Assembly (NCBI RefSeq): GCF_023149135.1
Contig: NZ_JAIWJX010000002.1
Span: 992,001-1,056,000, forward strand
Length of the DNA: 64,000 bases
Direction: 5' to 3'
DNA from: Fictibacillus marinisediminis
GTDB taxonomy: Bacteria > Bacillota > Bacilli > Bacillales > Fictibacillaceae
Below the pieces are notes generated by a model that did no database searches, was not told where the DNA came from, and saw only the letters and a list, made by a program, of their open reading frames with translations. Shown here piece by piece: positions 16,526 to 26,044 of the stretch; the first letter of the stretch is position 1, and each line of letters begins with the position of its first letter. The position numbers were made by a program, and so were the translations under genes.

Positions 16526-18019
16526 ATGGAGGAGCTTTTTTTAAATGGTATGGCTCTCCTGACAAAATATGGGGGAGATATCTTAACAAACTGGAAACGG
16601 GTGAAAAGTGAACTGTCCACTCAGCAAGACGACCTCATCTCTGAATTTGACGGCATGATGACCTATTCATTTGAAGAACTGCTGAAGAAAAATGATTATG
16701 AACATATTAATCAGCTGATTCTGGCCATGTTATCCCAATGGAGAGATCAGTACTCCATGGACATAGATTACAGCCAGGTGATTTATTTGCTATCCGCGAT
16801 TGAAAATATGATTCATCATATTCTGGAGGAGCAGGAGAACCCGAGCATTATTGACCATCAATCGATTCAGTATATCTTCAATAAGCTGCTCGACCAGGTT
16901 CTGATTCCATTGACAACTGAAACGAGCGGACATAAATGGCTGGATACAATGATAACTTCCAACATTATTCCGCTTCACTGGGCTGCGCTTTTACGAATAG
17001 ACGATTTCGAGTACAAACTGATTGAACTGAGAAGTGTCGATTCTACGAAAGAAACGAAGTCTATTATTGAAATCTGTATGACGATGTCTGCCCATACAGC
17101 GGAACAGCTTTCTCTCGCTTTATGCCGTCTCATGAATCCAGGAGAGACTCAGCCAAGAGTCATTCCGATTTCGTTTGCAAAAGAGACCCTGCTGCTTTGT
17201 CTGAAATCAACAGACGCTTCCAGCATCTCTTCTCAAAGGATTGAGCTCATATCCAATATGTACAAACGGCAGATCAAGATGAATACACTGGAAAGCGAAA
17301 ATGAATGGAAGGATGCTGCTCTCTTATATACTCTCAGGCTGCTCATGGCACAAACCTGTTCAGATACATTAAAAACAGTGGCTGATGGCTTTGTAGATTA
17401 TCTATCCTATAAACGAAGCGCATTGTTTCTCTATTCACCTAAAGTGGAGAGTGCTATTTTTGCCGCTCATAAGAATTTGGGTAAGGATGTACAGAATATA
17501 AAGGTAGAATTCTCGGAAGTTGCATTTTTGAAAAAACATCTGCAGAAAATTCTGCAGTCAAAGCCGGTTTACCTTGAAGAAGCAGCAGAGCATATTCCAA
17601 GGCGGCTGGCGGATGAATATCAGCTGGCTTCTCTTGTCGCCGTGCCGATCTTTACACCAAGAAAGGGAAGGCTGCTCGGAATGGTTCTGTTAGATCAAGA
17701 TGGGGAATGGTTTGAAGAGCCAAAACCAAATCAGCAGGCAATGCTCATGAAGTTTGGCCATTATGCAGGTGAAGCGCTCTATAAACAATGGGGAAGCATT
17801 ATACAGCAGCTGGATGTCGGATCACCCTTGCTTACTCCGAGAGAAAAGGATGTATTGAAGCTTATGGCGCAGGGCGAAACGATCCAATGCGCTGCAGAAC
17901 ATCTTCATCTAAGCCCGTATACCGTCCGGGATTATGTAGCAGCCATCATTAAAAAATTAAAGGTGAAAAACCGGACAGAAGCCGTCGTAAAAGCCATCCG
18001 TATGAATTTGATAGAATAA
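16526..18019 (+). CDS. LuxR-type transcriptional regulator with GAF-like sensor domain
   Basis: 497 residues. The last 65 residues are a LuxR helix-turn-helix (LTPREKDVLKLMAQGETIQCAA and YTVRDYVAAIIKKLKVKNRTEAV). The segment about 275-420 looks like a GAF domain (SLVAVPIFTPRKGRLLGMVLLDQDG). The first 250 residues are helical and unassigned. GGGAGG precedes ATG 16526. It is divergent from the DUF6230 operon, so local control of that operon is the natural inference. Confidence 0.8.
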   Translation: MEELFLNGMALLTKYGGDILTNWKRVKSELSTQQDDLISEFDGMMTYSFEELLKKNDYEHINQLILAMLSQWRDQYSMDIDYSQVIYLLSAIENMIHHILEEQENPSIIDHQSIQYIFNKLLDQVLIPLTTETSGHKWLDTMITSNIIPLHWAALLRIDDFEYKLIELRSVDSTKETKSIIEICMTMSAHTAEQLSLALCRLMNPGETQPRVIPISFAKETLLLCLKSTDASSISSQRIELISNMYKRQIKMNTLESENEWKDAALLYTLRLLMAQTCSDTLKTVADGFVDYLSYKRSALFLYSPKVESAIFAAHKNLGKDVQNIKVEFSEVAFLKKHLQKILQSKPVYLEEAAEHIPRRLADEYQLASLVAVPIFTPRKGRLLGMVLLDQDGEWFEEPKPNQQAMLMKFGHYAGEALYKQWGSIIQQLDVGSPLLTPREKDVLKLMAQGETIQCAAEHLHLSPYTVRDYVAAIIKKLKVKNRTEAVVKAIRMNLIE

Positions 18020-18024
18020 AAAAT

Positions 18025-18074
18025 GGTGCCAGGCACCGCTTTTTGACATGTGTCAAAAGCCGGTGCCTGGCACC
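18025..18074. repeat. Palindromic GGTGCCAGGCACC repeat, copy 2
   Basis: Same architecture as the copy at 13058, with inner arms TTTTGACA-TG-TGTCAAAA. It sits between convergent genes. An A-run on its left gives a T-run after the hairpin when read from topB, so it probably terminates topB. Confidence 0.88.
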
Positions 18075-18080
18075 AAAACG

Positions 18081-20177
18081 TTAATCCTTTTTCTCTAAAG
18101 CGGCCTTCAAGGCGTCAGCCAGGCTGTTTCCCATAGGGGCTTCTTCTTGTTTCGTATACTTTTTCATCAGCTGGCGTTCTTCACGCTTTGTAACCGTTTT
18201 TTTCCGGTCCTCAGCTTTTTCCACGACGTTGCATGGACGGCATTGGAAGTAAGTTCCTGCTTTGCCATTGTGGATCTCCATCTTTTTATGGCATTGCGGA
18301 CAGCGGCGGTTGGACAGCTTCGGATCCTTTCGCTTCCTGAATCCGCATTCCCTGCTGGAGCAGACGAGCATTTTTCCGTCACGCCCCTTGACCTCTTTCA
18401 TCAGTTCTCCGCATTCAGGACATTTGGAGCCAGTGAGGTTATGCGCTTTGTACGTTTGTTCGCTTCCTTTAATCTCTTGTACAAGCTGTTTGGTCTGTTT
18501 GCGGATATTATCAAGAAAAGCTTTCGGATTTCCTTTTCCACGTGCAATGTCTTCAAGTTCTTTCTCCCACTTTGCTGTCAGTTCAGGAGATTTTAATTCA
18601 CTGTTGACCAATTCAATCAACTGTTTTCCTTTTGGCGTAGGATGAAGGCGGTTGTTCTGGCGGTCGATAGCCTCTGTGCTCAGAAGGCGTTCAATGATAT
18701 CGGCGCGGGTAGCCGGCGTCCCAAGACCGAACTTCTCCATGCGGGCCAGCAAGTCTGCTTCATTGAAACGGGCAGGCGGCTCCGTCAGTTTCTTCTGCAG
18801 GCGGGAATCTTTTACACTGAATTCCTGTCCAGTTTTAACTGCACCGAGCGGCTTCGTATCAGAGCTGTCTTCATCTTTTCCTGTCACTTTTTTAAATCCG
18901 GCATCTACAATTTTGGTTTCTCTGGCAGAGAACATTTCGCCTTTTACATCAATGACTGCATGAATGGTCTCCGTCTGATAAGGTCCGTAAAATAAAGCAA
19001 GAAAGCGGCGGACGATGATATCGTAGAGCTTTCGTTCATCAGTGGAAAGGTCGCCAAGATGAGGAGTTTCATCTGTTGGTATAATGGCGTGGTGATCCGA
19101 TACCTTACTATTGTTAAAGACCTTTTTCGCGGCCACTCTGCCTTTATTCCTTAACGCAGGCTGAACCTCATCCCGATAGGCAGAGGAGAGAGCCTGCAGC
19201 CGATCGTTCATCGTCTGCTCCATATCGGCAGTTAAATATTTGGAATCTGTTCGTGGATAGGTTACAAGCTTGTAGCGCTCATACAGATTCTGCAGCACAC
19301 TTGACGTTTTTTTCGCTGAGAATCCGAAGCGGCGGTTGGCGTCACGCTGAAGCTCTGTCAGGTCGTAGGGCATTGGCTGCTGTTCAGACTTTGCCTTCGT
19401 TTGAACAGATGCGACTGTACCTTTCTCATTTTTGACCAGCTCAACGACCTTTTCGGCTTTGGAAGGGTCAAAAATTCTTCGTTCCCCATTATTCTCCCAA
19501 GCCGCATCGAGTGGTCCAATCTTGGCGTCGATCGTAAAATACTCCTTCGGAACAAAAGCTTTGATCTCCGCTTCCCTATCGAAAATCATGGAGAGGGCAG
19601 GGGTCTGAACACGGCCCGCTGACAGCTGTTCGTTGTATTTAGTAGTCAGCGCTCGTGTTACATTCAATCCGATGAGCCAGTCAGCTTCTGAGCGGCATAC
19701 GGCAGACTGATACAAAAAGTCATACTCTTTGGCAGGTTTTAAATTGCGAAACCCATCCTTGATTGCCTTATCTGTCTGTGATGAGATCCAAAGGCGCTTC
19801 ACCGGTTTCTTCCAGCGGAGTTTTTCCAGGATCCAGCGGGCGACAAGCTCACCTTCACGCCCGGCATCCGTGGCGATAATAAATTCACCAACATCTTTTC
19901 GTCTGGCCAGGTGTTCGATTCCTTTAAATTGGTGGCTGACCTGGCGAATAAGCTTTAGGCCCATTTCATTAGGAATGATAGGCAGATCTTCCATTCGCCA
20001 CGTTTTATATTCTTTGTTATAGTCCTCAGGCATCTTCAGCTCTACCAGATGGCCAAGCGCCCAAGTGACAATGTACTTCGGTCCTTCTATATATTGTTTT
20101 GTTTGCTGACTGCAGCCAAGTACACGGGCCAGGTCTCTGGCTACACTCGGCTTTTCGGCAAGAACAATGGATTTCAT
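18081..20177 (-). CDS. topB: DNA topoisomerase III
   Basis: 698 residues. A TOPRIM domain at the start (VLAEKPSVARDLA, then ATDAGREGE), the type IA core, and the active-site Tyr307 in TYPRTDSKYL. Two C-terminal zinc-ribbon-like cysteine clusters (CPECGELM...CSSRECGF and CPQCHKK...CRPC) follow. It relaxes and decatenates DNA. AAAGGAG lies 11 bases before the ATG. Single gene. Confidence 0.96.
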   Translation of the reverse strand: MKSIVLAEKPSVARDLARVLGCSQQTKQYIEGPKYIVTWALGHLVELKMPEDYNKEYKTWRMEDLPIIPNEMGLKLIRQVSHQFKGIEHLARRKDVGEFIIATDAGREGELVARWILEKLRWKKPVKRLWISSQTDKAIKDGFRNLKPAKEYDFLYQSAVCRSEADWLIGLNVTRALTTKYNEQLSAGRVQTPALSMIFDREAEIKAFVPKEYFTIDAKIGPLDAAWENNGERRIFDPSKAEKVVELVKNEKGTVASVQTKAKSEQQPMPYDLTELQRDANRRFGFSAKKTSSVLQNLYERYKLVTYPRTDSKYLTADMEQTMNDRLQALSSAYRDEVQPALRNKGRVAAKKVFNNSKVSDHHAIIPTDETPHLGDLSTDERKLYDIIVRRFLALFYGPYQTETIHAVIDVKGEMFSARETKIVDAGFKKVTGKDEDSSDTKPLGAVKTGQEFSVKDSRLQKKLTEPPARFNEADLLARMEKFGLGTPATRADIIERLLSTEAIDRQNNRLHPTPKGKQLIELVNSELKSPELTAKWEKELEDIARGKGNPKAFLDNIRKQTKQLVQEIKGSEQTYKAHNLTGSKCPECGELMKEVKGRDGKMLVCSSRECGFRKRKDPKLSNRRCPQCHKKMEIHNGKAGTYFQCRPCNVVEKAEDRKKTVTKREERQLMKKYTKQEEAPMGNSLADALKAALEKKD

Positions 20178-20337
20178 GTAATGAAAAGCTCCTTTCTCGT
20201 TCAGGCAGTTTAATCGAACTGCGTCCTTTACCCCAGTATAGCCGAAAGCAGGTTTCTTCGAAAATGTTTTGAAGCCTTGTAAAGAATACTTTGTATTTTC
20301 CGATATAGAGAGTAGCTAAAATAAAGAGGTGCATCTT

Positions 20338-22014
20338 ATGAAAATACGAAGCAAGTTATTCATTCTAATCGGGACGACCATTGTTGCCCTGATTGTAGCT
20401 GGAGGTTTTTCATACTTCCATAGCTACAGGCAGGAGCAGATGAGCGGGGAACTGCAAGACAAACAGGATCTGCAGACGGCTTTAAAAGATCTGCAGTTTT
20501 ACATTGCTGGCTACTCCAACGATGAGCGGGCGTATTTGCTGACCGGCGACAAAAAATACACAGCTGAAATGGCAGATAAAAAGAAGAGCATTGTGGGTCT
20601 TACCAAACGGCTTTTGCCGCTGCTGGATGAAAAAATCCGCAAAAAATCGGAAACGGGACTAACCGGTTATTTTAATTCCAGTGACCGGGCAATAAAAGCG
20701 TATGACGGCGGCGGAAAAGAACTTGCGATGACGGTTCACTTCGGCGATGAACGGAACATTCGCAAGGAAGTACTAAATCCGGTCATTGAAAGCTTGGATA
20801 AAAAGCTTGAAAAAGAACTTGCCACTGCAAAAGCAGACAACAAAAAAGCCATGATGATTCAAAATACGGTGTTCTCAGGTCTATTGCTTTTGCTGATGAT
20901 CGGAAGCGTGATCTTCGGCACCCTGATTGTCCGTTCTATTATTCGTCCCATTCATCTTCTTAATCTTAATCTGAAAGAGATTGCAGAGGGAGAAGGGGAT
21001 CTGACCAGACGAATCCGGTTAGATACGAAAGACGAACTCGGAGTCCTCGCCGGCACATTTGATCAATTTACAGAAAGTTTGCAGTCCATGATTTTACGAA
21101 TCTCGGAAACAACCTCGCAAGTAGCAGCTTCATCCCAGCAGCTGACGGCAAGCGCGGAGCAAAATAGCCATGCGGCAGGGCACATTGCACAAAGCATTCA
21201 GCAAGTCGCAACAGGCGCAGATATCCAGATGGAGAAATCAGCTGGCAGTGCAGAAATGATTGAGGAAACCGTTCAGCAGCTGGACGTTATTTCTGCGAAT
21301 GCCACCCATGCGGGTGAACTGACAGGCATCGCTTCTGGACAGGCTGAAGAGGGAAAAAAATACGTAAGCCGAACTGTAGAACAAATGAAACAAATCGAAG
21401 AATCGGTAAACATTACCCATGAGGGGATCGATGAACTAAGAGGACGGTCACAATCCATTGGAGACATCGTATCCATTATTACCGATATCTCGAATCAAAC
21501 GAATCTTCTTGCTCTGAATGCATCCATTGAGGCTGCACGGGCGGGTGAAAGCGGAAGAGGGTTTGCTGTGGTCGCTGAGGAAGTAAGAAAGCTTGCCGAG
21601 CAATCCGGCCAATCGGCTCAAGAAATCAAGAGTCTTATTGAACAGATTCAGCATGAAACTGGGGCTTCAAGCCAGTCAATCGAAAACGTAAAAGAAAATG
21701 TTTCAGTGGGATTAACGGTTGTCCAGGAAACAGAAAAACAATTCCATCTGATCCAAGAATCCGTCACGGATGTTAATGAAAAAATCATGGGAATTTCGGG
21801 CGCGATCCAGCTGCTGGCAAATGGTTCTAACTCTATTTCACAATCAGCCGATGAGATGGCGGCAAGCGCCAAAGAATCTTCAGAAAGCGCACAAAGCATA
21901 GCGGCTTCGACGGAAGAGCAGCTCGCTTCCATGGAAGAAATAACAGCTTCTGCACAGTCATTATCCTATATGGCGGAAGAGCTTCAGGATATGATCTCGA
22001 AGTTTAAAATATGA
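20338..22014 (+). CDS. Methyl-accepting chemotaxis protein
   Basis: 558 residues: membrane segment 1 (about 7-27), an external four-helix sensor (about 30-175, CHASE3-like with [11 protein letters not shown]), membrane segment 2 (about 178-202), HAMP, then a signalling domain with the hairpin tip [26 protein letters not shown]. The ligand is unknown. ATG 20338 follows GAGGTG. Monocistronic, with its own terminator. Confidence 0.93.
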   Translation: MKIRSKLFILIGTTIVALIVAGGFSYFHSYRQEQMSGELQDKQDLQTALKDLQFYIAGYSNDERAYLLTGDKKYTAEMADKKKSIVGLTKRLLPLLDEKIRKKSETGLTGYFNSSDRAIKAYDGGGKELAMTVHFGDERNIRKEVLNPVIESLDKKLEKELATAKADNKKAMMIQNTVFSGLLLLLMIGSVIFGTLIVRSIIRPIHLLNLNLKEIAEGEGDLTRRIRLDTKDELGVLAGTFDQFTESLQSMILRISETTSQVAASSQQLTASAEQNSHAAGHIAQSIQQVATGADIQMEKSAGSAEMIEETVQQLDVISANATHAGELTGIASGQAEEGKKYVSRTVEQMKQIEESVNITHEGIDELRGRSQSIGDIVSIITDISNQTNLLALNASIEAARAGESGRGFAVVAEEVRKLAEQSGQSAQEIKSLIEQIQHETGASSQSIENVKENVSVGLTVVQETEKQFHLIQESVTDVNEKIMGISGAIQLLANGSNSISQSADEMAASAKESSESAQSIAASTEEQLASMEEITASAQSLSYMAEELQDMISKFKI

Positions 22015-22025
22015 ACGAAGCAATT

Positions 22026-22055
22026 AAAAAGGGACCCCTGAGGGTCCCTTTTTTA
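22026..22055 (+). terminator. Terminator after the chemoreceptor gene
   Basis: AAAAAGGGACCC pairs with GGGTCCCTTTTT around CTGA. Confidence 0.93.
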
Positions 22056-22182
22056 GATTGATGTTTCTTGTATTTAATATCGGACGCCAGACGGTTTTCT
22101 TTACGTTTTTTCATCTTTTTTTTAAATGAAAATCAGTTTGTCAGCATAAGGTATAGAAAGTATGAAAAACGGGGGAAGGACG

Positions 22183-23013
22183 ATGATTCATCTGGATGAA
22201 GGAACGGTGCTTGCGAACGGGGTAAACATGCCTTGGGTCGGGCTGGGCACCTGCAAGCTTCGGCACCCGCAAGCGGTTGAACGAGCGGTGCATGCCGCTC
22301 TTGATGCCGGGTACAGGAGCATAGATACGGCCGCAATCTATCAAAACGAAACAGAAATTGGAAACGCTTTACAAAAAAGTACAGTCTCAAGAGAACTTCT
22401 TTTTATTACAACAAAACTATGGAATGCGTCCCACGGATACAATAATACGCTTGCAGCCTTCGATGAAAGCCGGCGAAAACTTGGTGTGGATTATATTGAT
22501 CTCTACATGATTCATTGGCCGATTAAAGGGCAGATCAAGGAAACGTGGAGAGCACTCGAGATCCTATACAACCGTGGAGATATAAGAGCAATTGGCGTTT
22601 CCAATTTTGGTGTTTCAGATTTGGAAGAGTTGATCAGGCATTGCGAAATTAAGCCTCTGGTCAACCAGGTAGAGTATCATCCGAGGCTCTCTCAGAAAAA
22701 GTTGATGCACTTCTGCCATCAAAACAACATTCAAGTGGAAGCATGGAGCCCGTTGATGCAGGGAGAGATTCTGCATGAGAGCCTTATCCTGCAGATTGCA
22801 GAGAAACACGGGAAAACTCCGGCTCAGGTGGTATTGAGGTGGGCGCTGCAAAACGGAATTCCTGTCATTCCTAAATCAGCGACACCACACCGCATACGTG
22901 AAAATATTGATATTTTTGATTTTGAACTGCCGATTGAAGATATGGTGAACATTCACTTTTTGAATGAAAATAGGAGAATCGGACCTGATTCCGGCCTATA
23001 TTTTTATGATTGA
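22183..23013 (+). CDS. Aldo/keto reductase (AKR5, YvgN/YtbE-like)
   Basis: 276 residues with the full catalytic tetrad Asp48, Tyr53, Lys78 and His111, and the NADPH-binding IPKSATPHRIREN near the C-terminus. Likely a detoxifying reductase for methylglyoxal or other aldehydes. ATG 22183 follows GGGGAAGGA; an upstream in-frame ATG at 22162 precedes it. Confidence 0.92.
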   Translation: MIHLDEGTVLANGVNMPWVGLGTCKLRHPQAVERAVHAALDAGYRSIDTAAIYQNETEIGNALQKSTVSRELLFITTKLWNASHGYNNTLAAFDESRRKLGVDYIDLYMIHWPIKGQIKETWRALEILYNRGDIRAIGVSNFGVSDLEELIRHCEIKPLVNQVEYHPRLSQKKLMHFCHQNNIQVEAWSPLMQGEILHESLILQIAEKHGKTPAQVVLRWALQNGIPVIPKSATPHRIRENIDIFDFELPIEDMVNIHFLNENRRIGPDSGLYFYD

Positions 23014-23196
23014 CCATACAGACATCCAGCGATTTATTGTTGGGTGTTTTTTGCTTTTTCTCTTGAAGGATGGACGTGATTTTGATTAGAATTCCGCTGA
23101 CCGGGTATCCAAAACTATAAATAACCAAACGGAAGCCACTTATAGATTAAGTTAGGCTTTAACTGGGTAATGTAGAAATAAGAGGTGAATGACAGC

Positions 23197-23355
23197 ATGG
23201 AATCAATAACAGATTGGTTAAAAGACATACTATTATTCTTAGGCGGATTCTTGAACGTTAGTATCTTACTCATTATCATCATTGTCATTTTAGTGGTACG
23301 TTCAGCAAGACGCAATAAAAGGAATAAAAACCATAAAGATTATCTCGATGATTAA
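23197..23355 (+). CDS. Small single-pass membrane protein, 52 aa
   Basis: MESITDWLKD, then a strongly hydrophobic segment of about 30 residues (LLFLGGFLN to ILVVRS), then a basic tail ending HKDYLDD. AGAGGTG lies upstream of the ATG and a terminator follows the stop by about 15 bases, so the frame is very likely translated. Function unknown. Confidence 0.72.
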   Translation: MESITDWLKDILLFLGGFLNVSILLIIIIVILVVRSARRNKRNKNHKDYLDD

Positions 23356-23365
23356 TCGAAAAAAA

Positions 23366-23402
23366 GATAAGGCTGGTTCTGTTGAAGAACCGGCCTTTTT
23401 AA
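23366..23402 (+). terminator. Terminator after the small membrane protein
   Basis: AAGGCTGGTTCT pairs with AGAACCGGCCTT, then TTTTAA. Confidence 0.85.
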
Positions 23403-23465
23403 TGGATTTTCTGGATCCAACCATATATGATGAAAAGACTGAACATGAAATATGGGGGAGGCAAA

Positions 23466-24011
23466 ATGAAAGAAGTTAATCAGCTTGAAAAAGCAACGTT
23501 TGCCGGAGGCTGTTTCTGGTGCATGGTAAAGCCATTTGATGAACTTCCGGGCATCCACGGCATCATTTCAGGGTATACTGGAGGCCATGTTGAGAATCCG
23601 GCATATGAAGAAGTCAAAAAAGGTACGACCGGCCATTATGAAGCGGTCGAGATCACCTTCGATCCTGTTCTATTTCCTTATCAAAAGCTATTGGACCTGT
23701 ACTGGCCTCAAATCGATCCAACCGATGACGGTGGACAATTTTTTGACAGAGGAAGCCAATATAAAACCGCGATTTTTTTCCATAATGAAGAACAGCGGGA
23801 ACTAGCCGAGCGTTCAAAACAAGAAGTGGCCAGCAGCGGCCGTTTCAACAAGCCAATTGTAACAGAGATTCTGCCGGCTTCAGCATTTTATTCAGCAGAA
23901 GACTATCATCAGGGTTTCTACAAGAAAAACCCTGAGAAGTATAGGCAGGAACGCATAGATTCCGGAAGAGATACCTTTATTGAAGAAAACTGGACAAAGA
24001 AAGACAGCTGA
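23466..24011 (+). CDS. msrA: Peptide methionine sulfoxide reductase A
   Basis: 181 residues with the catalytic GCFWC motif (Cys16, Cys19) and the family stretches VISGYTGG-like IISGYTGGHVENPAYE and HYEAVEITFDP. The C-terminus lacks extra resolving cysteines and no MsrB is fused or adjacent. It reduces methionine-S-sulfoxide in oxidised proteins. ATG 23466 has GGGGAGG just before it. Confidence 0.95.
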   Translation: MKEVNQLEKATFAGGCFWCMVKPFDELPGIHGIISGYTGGHVENPAYEEVKKGTTGHYEAVEITFDPVLFPYQKLLDLYWPQIDPTDDGGQFFDRGSQYKTAIFFHNEEQRELAERSKQEVASSGRFNKPIVTEILPASAFYSAEDYHQGFYKKNPEKYRQERIDSGRDTFIEENWTKKDS

Positions 24012-24031
24012 TAGAGAGCTGTCTTTTTTTA
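24004..24031. terminator. Terminator between msrA and the amidohydrolase gene
   Basis: GACAGCT and AGCTGTC arms, then TTTTTTT. The left arm contains the msrA stop codon. Confidence 0.85.
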
Positions 24032-25186
24032 TTTGTTTGACGATATCCCTGAATCGTAAATGGTCTCTCCGTTAATCAGCGTCTTTTCAACAGTGCTCCG
24101 CGCATCGAACGGATCTCCGCTCCAAACCACGACGTCGGCATCCTTTCCAGGTTCAAGAGAACCGACCCTCTCATCGACACCCAAATGTTTTGCGGCATTG
24201 ATTGTAATAGCCTTCCAGGCGGTTTCCTCGCTTAAGCCGTGTTTCACTGCGGCAATAGCGCTTAAAATAAGGCTGTCGATACCTACAACAGGATGATCGG
24301 TCGTAATGGATACGGGAACACCTGCCTGATCCAAAGCATTCAGCGTGTGCCAGCCTTTATCGGCAAGCTCGATTTTGCTTCGCGTGGATAAAGTAGGACC
24401 GACGGAAACATGGACATTATGTCCTGCGATATAGGAAGCAATTTGGTGCCCCTCTGTACAATGCTCAATCGTCACTTCAATGTTAAATTCTTTGGCCAAC
24501 CTTAGGATCGTAGCAATATCATCCGCACGATGTGCGTGGGCGCGAATGGGAATGACACCTTTCAGCACATTAATGAGCTGTTCTGCCCCAAGGTCAAAAT
24601 CAATCACCTCTCCATTTTCAAGCTTTCGCAGATAATCTTGTGCACGTTTCATCTCTTTTCGAAACAACGCTGCGATCCCCATACGGGTAACTGGAGTTTT
24701 TCCTTTGCTTCCATAGAAACGCTTCGGGTTCTCACCAAAGGCCGCTTTCATGCCTGAAGGGCTGCGGAGGACCATTTGATCGATGACAATGCCAGCTGTT
24801 TTTAAAACAACCATCTCTCCGCCGATGACATTGGCGCTGCCCGGCATCACCTGCACGGTCGTCACACCTGCTTTTCGAGCATCCTCAAAACCTTTTTCGT
24901 TAGGATTGATGCCGTCGATAGCCCTGACATAAGGAGTTACCGGATCGCTCGTTTCATTATAGTCATGTCCTGCCAGCCCGATTCCTTCTTCATGAACACC
25001 GAGATGTGTATGTACGTCGATAAGCCCTGGGGTTACAAACTTTCCCTCCGCATCAAGCACTTTTGTCCGATCATCCGCTTTGAGATTTTTCCCGGTCTTT
25101 ATAATTTTTCCACCGTCGATCAAAAGATCTCCTTTCCCTATGCTTCCGGTTCCAATGATCAGTGTTCCGTTTTTAATGAGCAACAT
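24029..25186 (-). CDS. Metal-dependent amidohydrolase, imidazolonepropionase-like
   Basis: 385 residues. The first metal site is VTPGLIDVHTHLG, further histidines are in RAHAHRADD and EHCTEGHQ, and the catalytic Asp lies in ITTDHPV. The N- and C-terminal beta-sandwich ends with DVVVWSGDPFD. This subgroup of cyclic amidohydrolases includes predicted dipeptidases and imidazolone-type enzymes. Its divergence from an Lrp-type regulator and the peptide locus suggests a peptide or amino-acid derivative as substrate. Confidence 0.82.
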   Translation of the reverse strand: MLLIKNGTLIIGTGSIGKGDLLIDGGKIIKTGKNLKADDRTKVLDAEGKFVTPGLIDVHTHLGVHEEGIGLAGHDYNETSDPVTPYVRAIDGINPNEKGFEDARKAGVTTVQVMPGSANVIGGEMVVLKTAGIVIDQMVLRSPSGMKAAFGENPKRFYGSKGKTPVTRMGIAALFRKEMKRAQDYLRKLENGEVIDFDLGAEQLINVLKGVIPIRAHAHRADDIATILRLAKEFNIEVTIEHCTEGHQIASYIAGHNVHVSVGPTLSTRSKIELADKGWHTLNALDQAGVPVSITTDHPVVGIDSLILSAIAAVKHGLSEETAWKAITINAAKHLGVDERVGSLEPGKDADVVVWSGDPFDARSTVEKTLINGETIYDSGISSNK

Positions 25187-25285
25187 ATATTACACCCACT
25201 TTTTCAATTTTTTTGAAAAAACACTTGAATAAATATTCTGAAAAAATTATACTATGTTAAAATTACTAAACACAATACTTTTATT

Positions 25286-25340
25286 TTGACTTAGTTATGT
25301 AATAAGGTACTAAATAACTATAAATAGTACTAATTTAGTA
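25286..25340 (+). promoter_or_regulatory. Promoter and AT-rich inverted repeat upstream of the Lrp-type gene
   Basis: TTGACT at 25286 and TACTAA at 25308 are spaced 16 bases. TACTAAAT (25308-25315) is the exact inverse of ATTTAGTA (25333-25340). The AT-rich dyad over the -10 region suits autoregulation by the Lrp/AsnC protein. Inference from sequence only. Confidence 0.5.
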
Positions 25341-25378
25341 ATTTTATTTATTTTTTTGTACTGAAAGGTGGAAGTTTA

Positions 25379-25828
25379 GTGTCTGTTGAAATCATAGACC
25401 AGCTGGACAAGGGAATTATTAAACTCCTCTCCAAAGATGGGAGGATGTCCTTTACTGAAATTGCCCAGCGATTGAATGTAACGGAAAAGACGGTAAGAAC
25501 CCGCTACAATAATTTAGTTGAAAATAATATTCTTGAAGTTGTTGGTGTCGTTAATCCAATTTCTCTTGGAGTAAAGGTTGGTGCTATTATCCAGATCAGT
25601 GCCATACCTCCGAGGATGGAGGATACAATTAAAAAGCTGCAGGAGATTGCCGGTATCCGTTTTATTACCCTTACTTCGGGAGAATATCAGCTTCTAGTAC
25701 AGGCGAATGTCCGCCACTATGAGGAAATTACTGAAATTGTCAAAAGTATTCATAAAATCGAAGGCATCAACAAAACGAATGTCATTCTGCAAATGGATAT
25801 CTACAAAAATTCATTTGAATATATTTAA
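25379..25828 (+). CDS. Lrp/AsnC-family transcriptional regulator
   Basis: 149 residues: N-terminal winged helix (LDKGIIKLLSKDGRMSFTEIAQ, then VTEKTVRTR) and a C-terminal RAM ligand-binding domain (VVGVVNPISLGVKVGAIIQI). GTG start after AAAGGTGG. It sits between a divergent amidohydrolase and the dpp peptide genes and is a good candidate for their amino-acid-responsive regulator. Confidence 0.9.
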   Translation: MSVEIIDQLDKGIIKLLSKDGRMSFTEIAQRLNVTEKTVRTRYNNLVENNILEVVGVVNPISLGVKVGAIIQISAIPPRMEDTIKKLQEIAGIRFITLTSGEYQLLVQANVRHYEEITEIVKSIHKIEGINKTNVILQMDIYKNSFEYI

Positions 25829-25846
25829 GACCCGCGGGTCTTTTTT
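25827..25846 (+). terminator. Terminator after the Lrp-type gene
   Basis: AAGACCC pairs with GGGTCTT across CGC, followed by TTTTAT. Short but well formed. Confidence 0.75.
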
Positions 25847-25899
25847 ATATAACTAAAACGTTCAGAAAATTCCGTATCCTTTTGGGAGTGATTGAATTA

Positions 25900-26031
25900 A
25901 TGTTTCATTTGATTAAAGAACTTACTGGGCTAGCCGGGCCATGCGGACATGAGCAGAATGTAAGCAAATACATAAGAGATAAGGTTTCAAGTCTGTCTGA
26001 CGATGTACAGGTTCCATTTTCATTCATCTAA
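25900..26031 (+). pseudogene. N-terminal remnant of an M42-type aminopeptidase
   Basis: A 43-residue frame from ATG 25900 (GGGAGTG upstream) reads FHLIKELTGLAGPCGHEQNV and continues with SKYIRDKV, the characteristic opening of M42 glutamyl aminopeptidase/deblocking peptidases (normally about 350 residues). After the Val-Gln-Val position the match ends and a stop follows within six codons, just before the ribosome site of dppA. The rest of the gene appears deleted. Confidence 0.6.
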
Positions 26032-26044
26032 AAGGAGGAGAACA

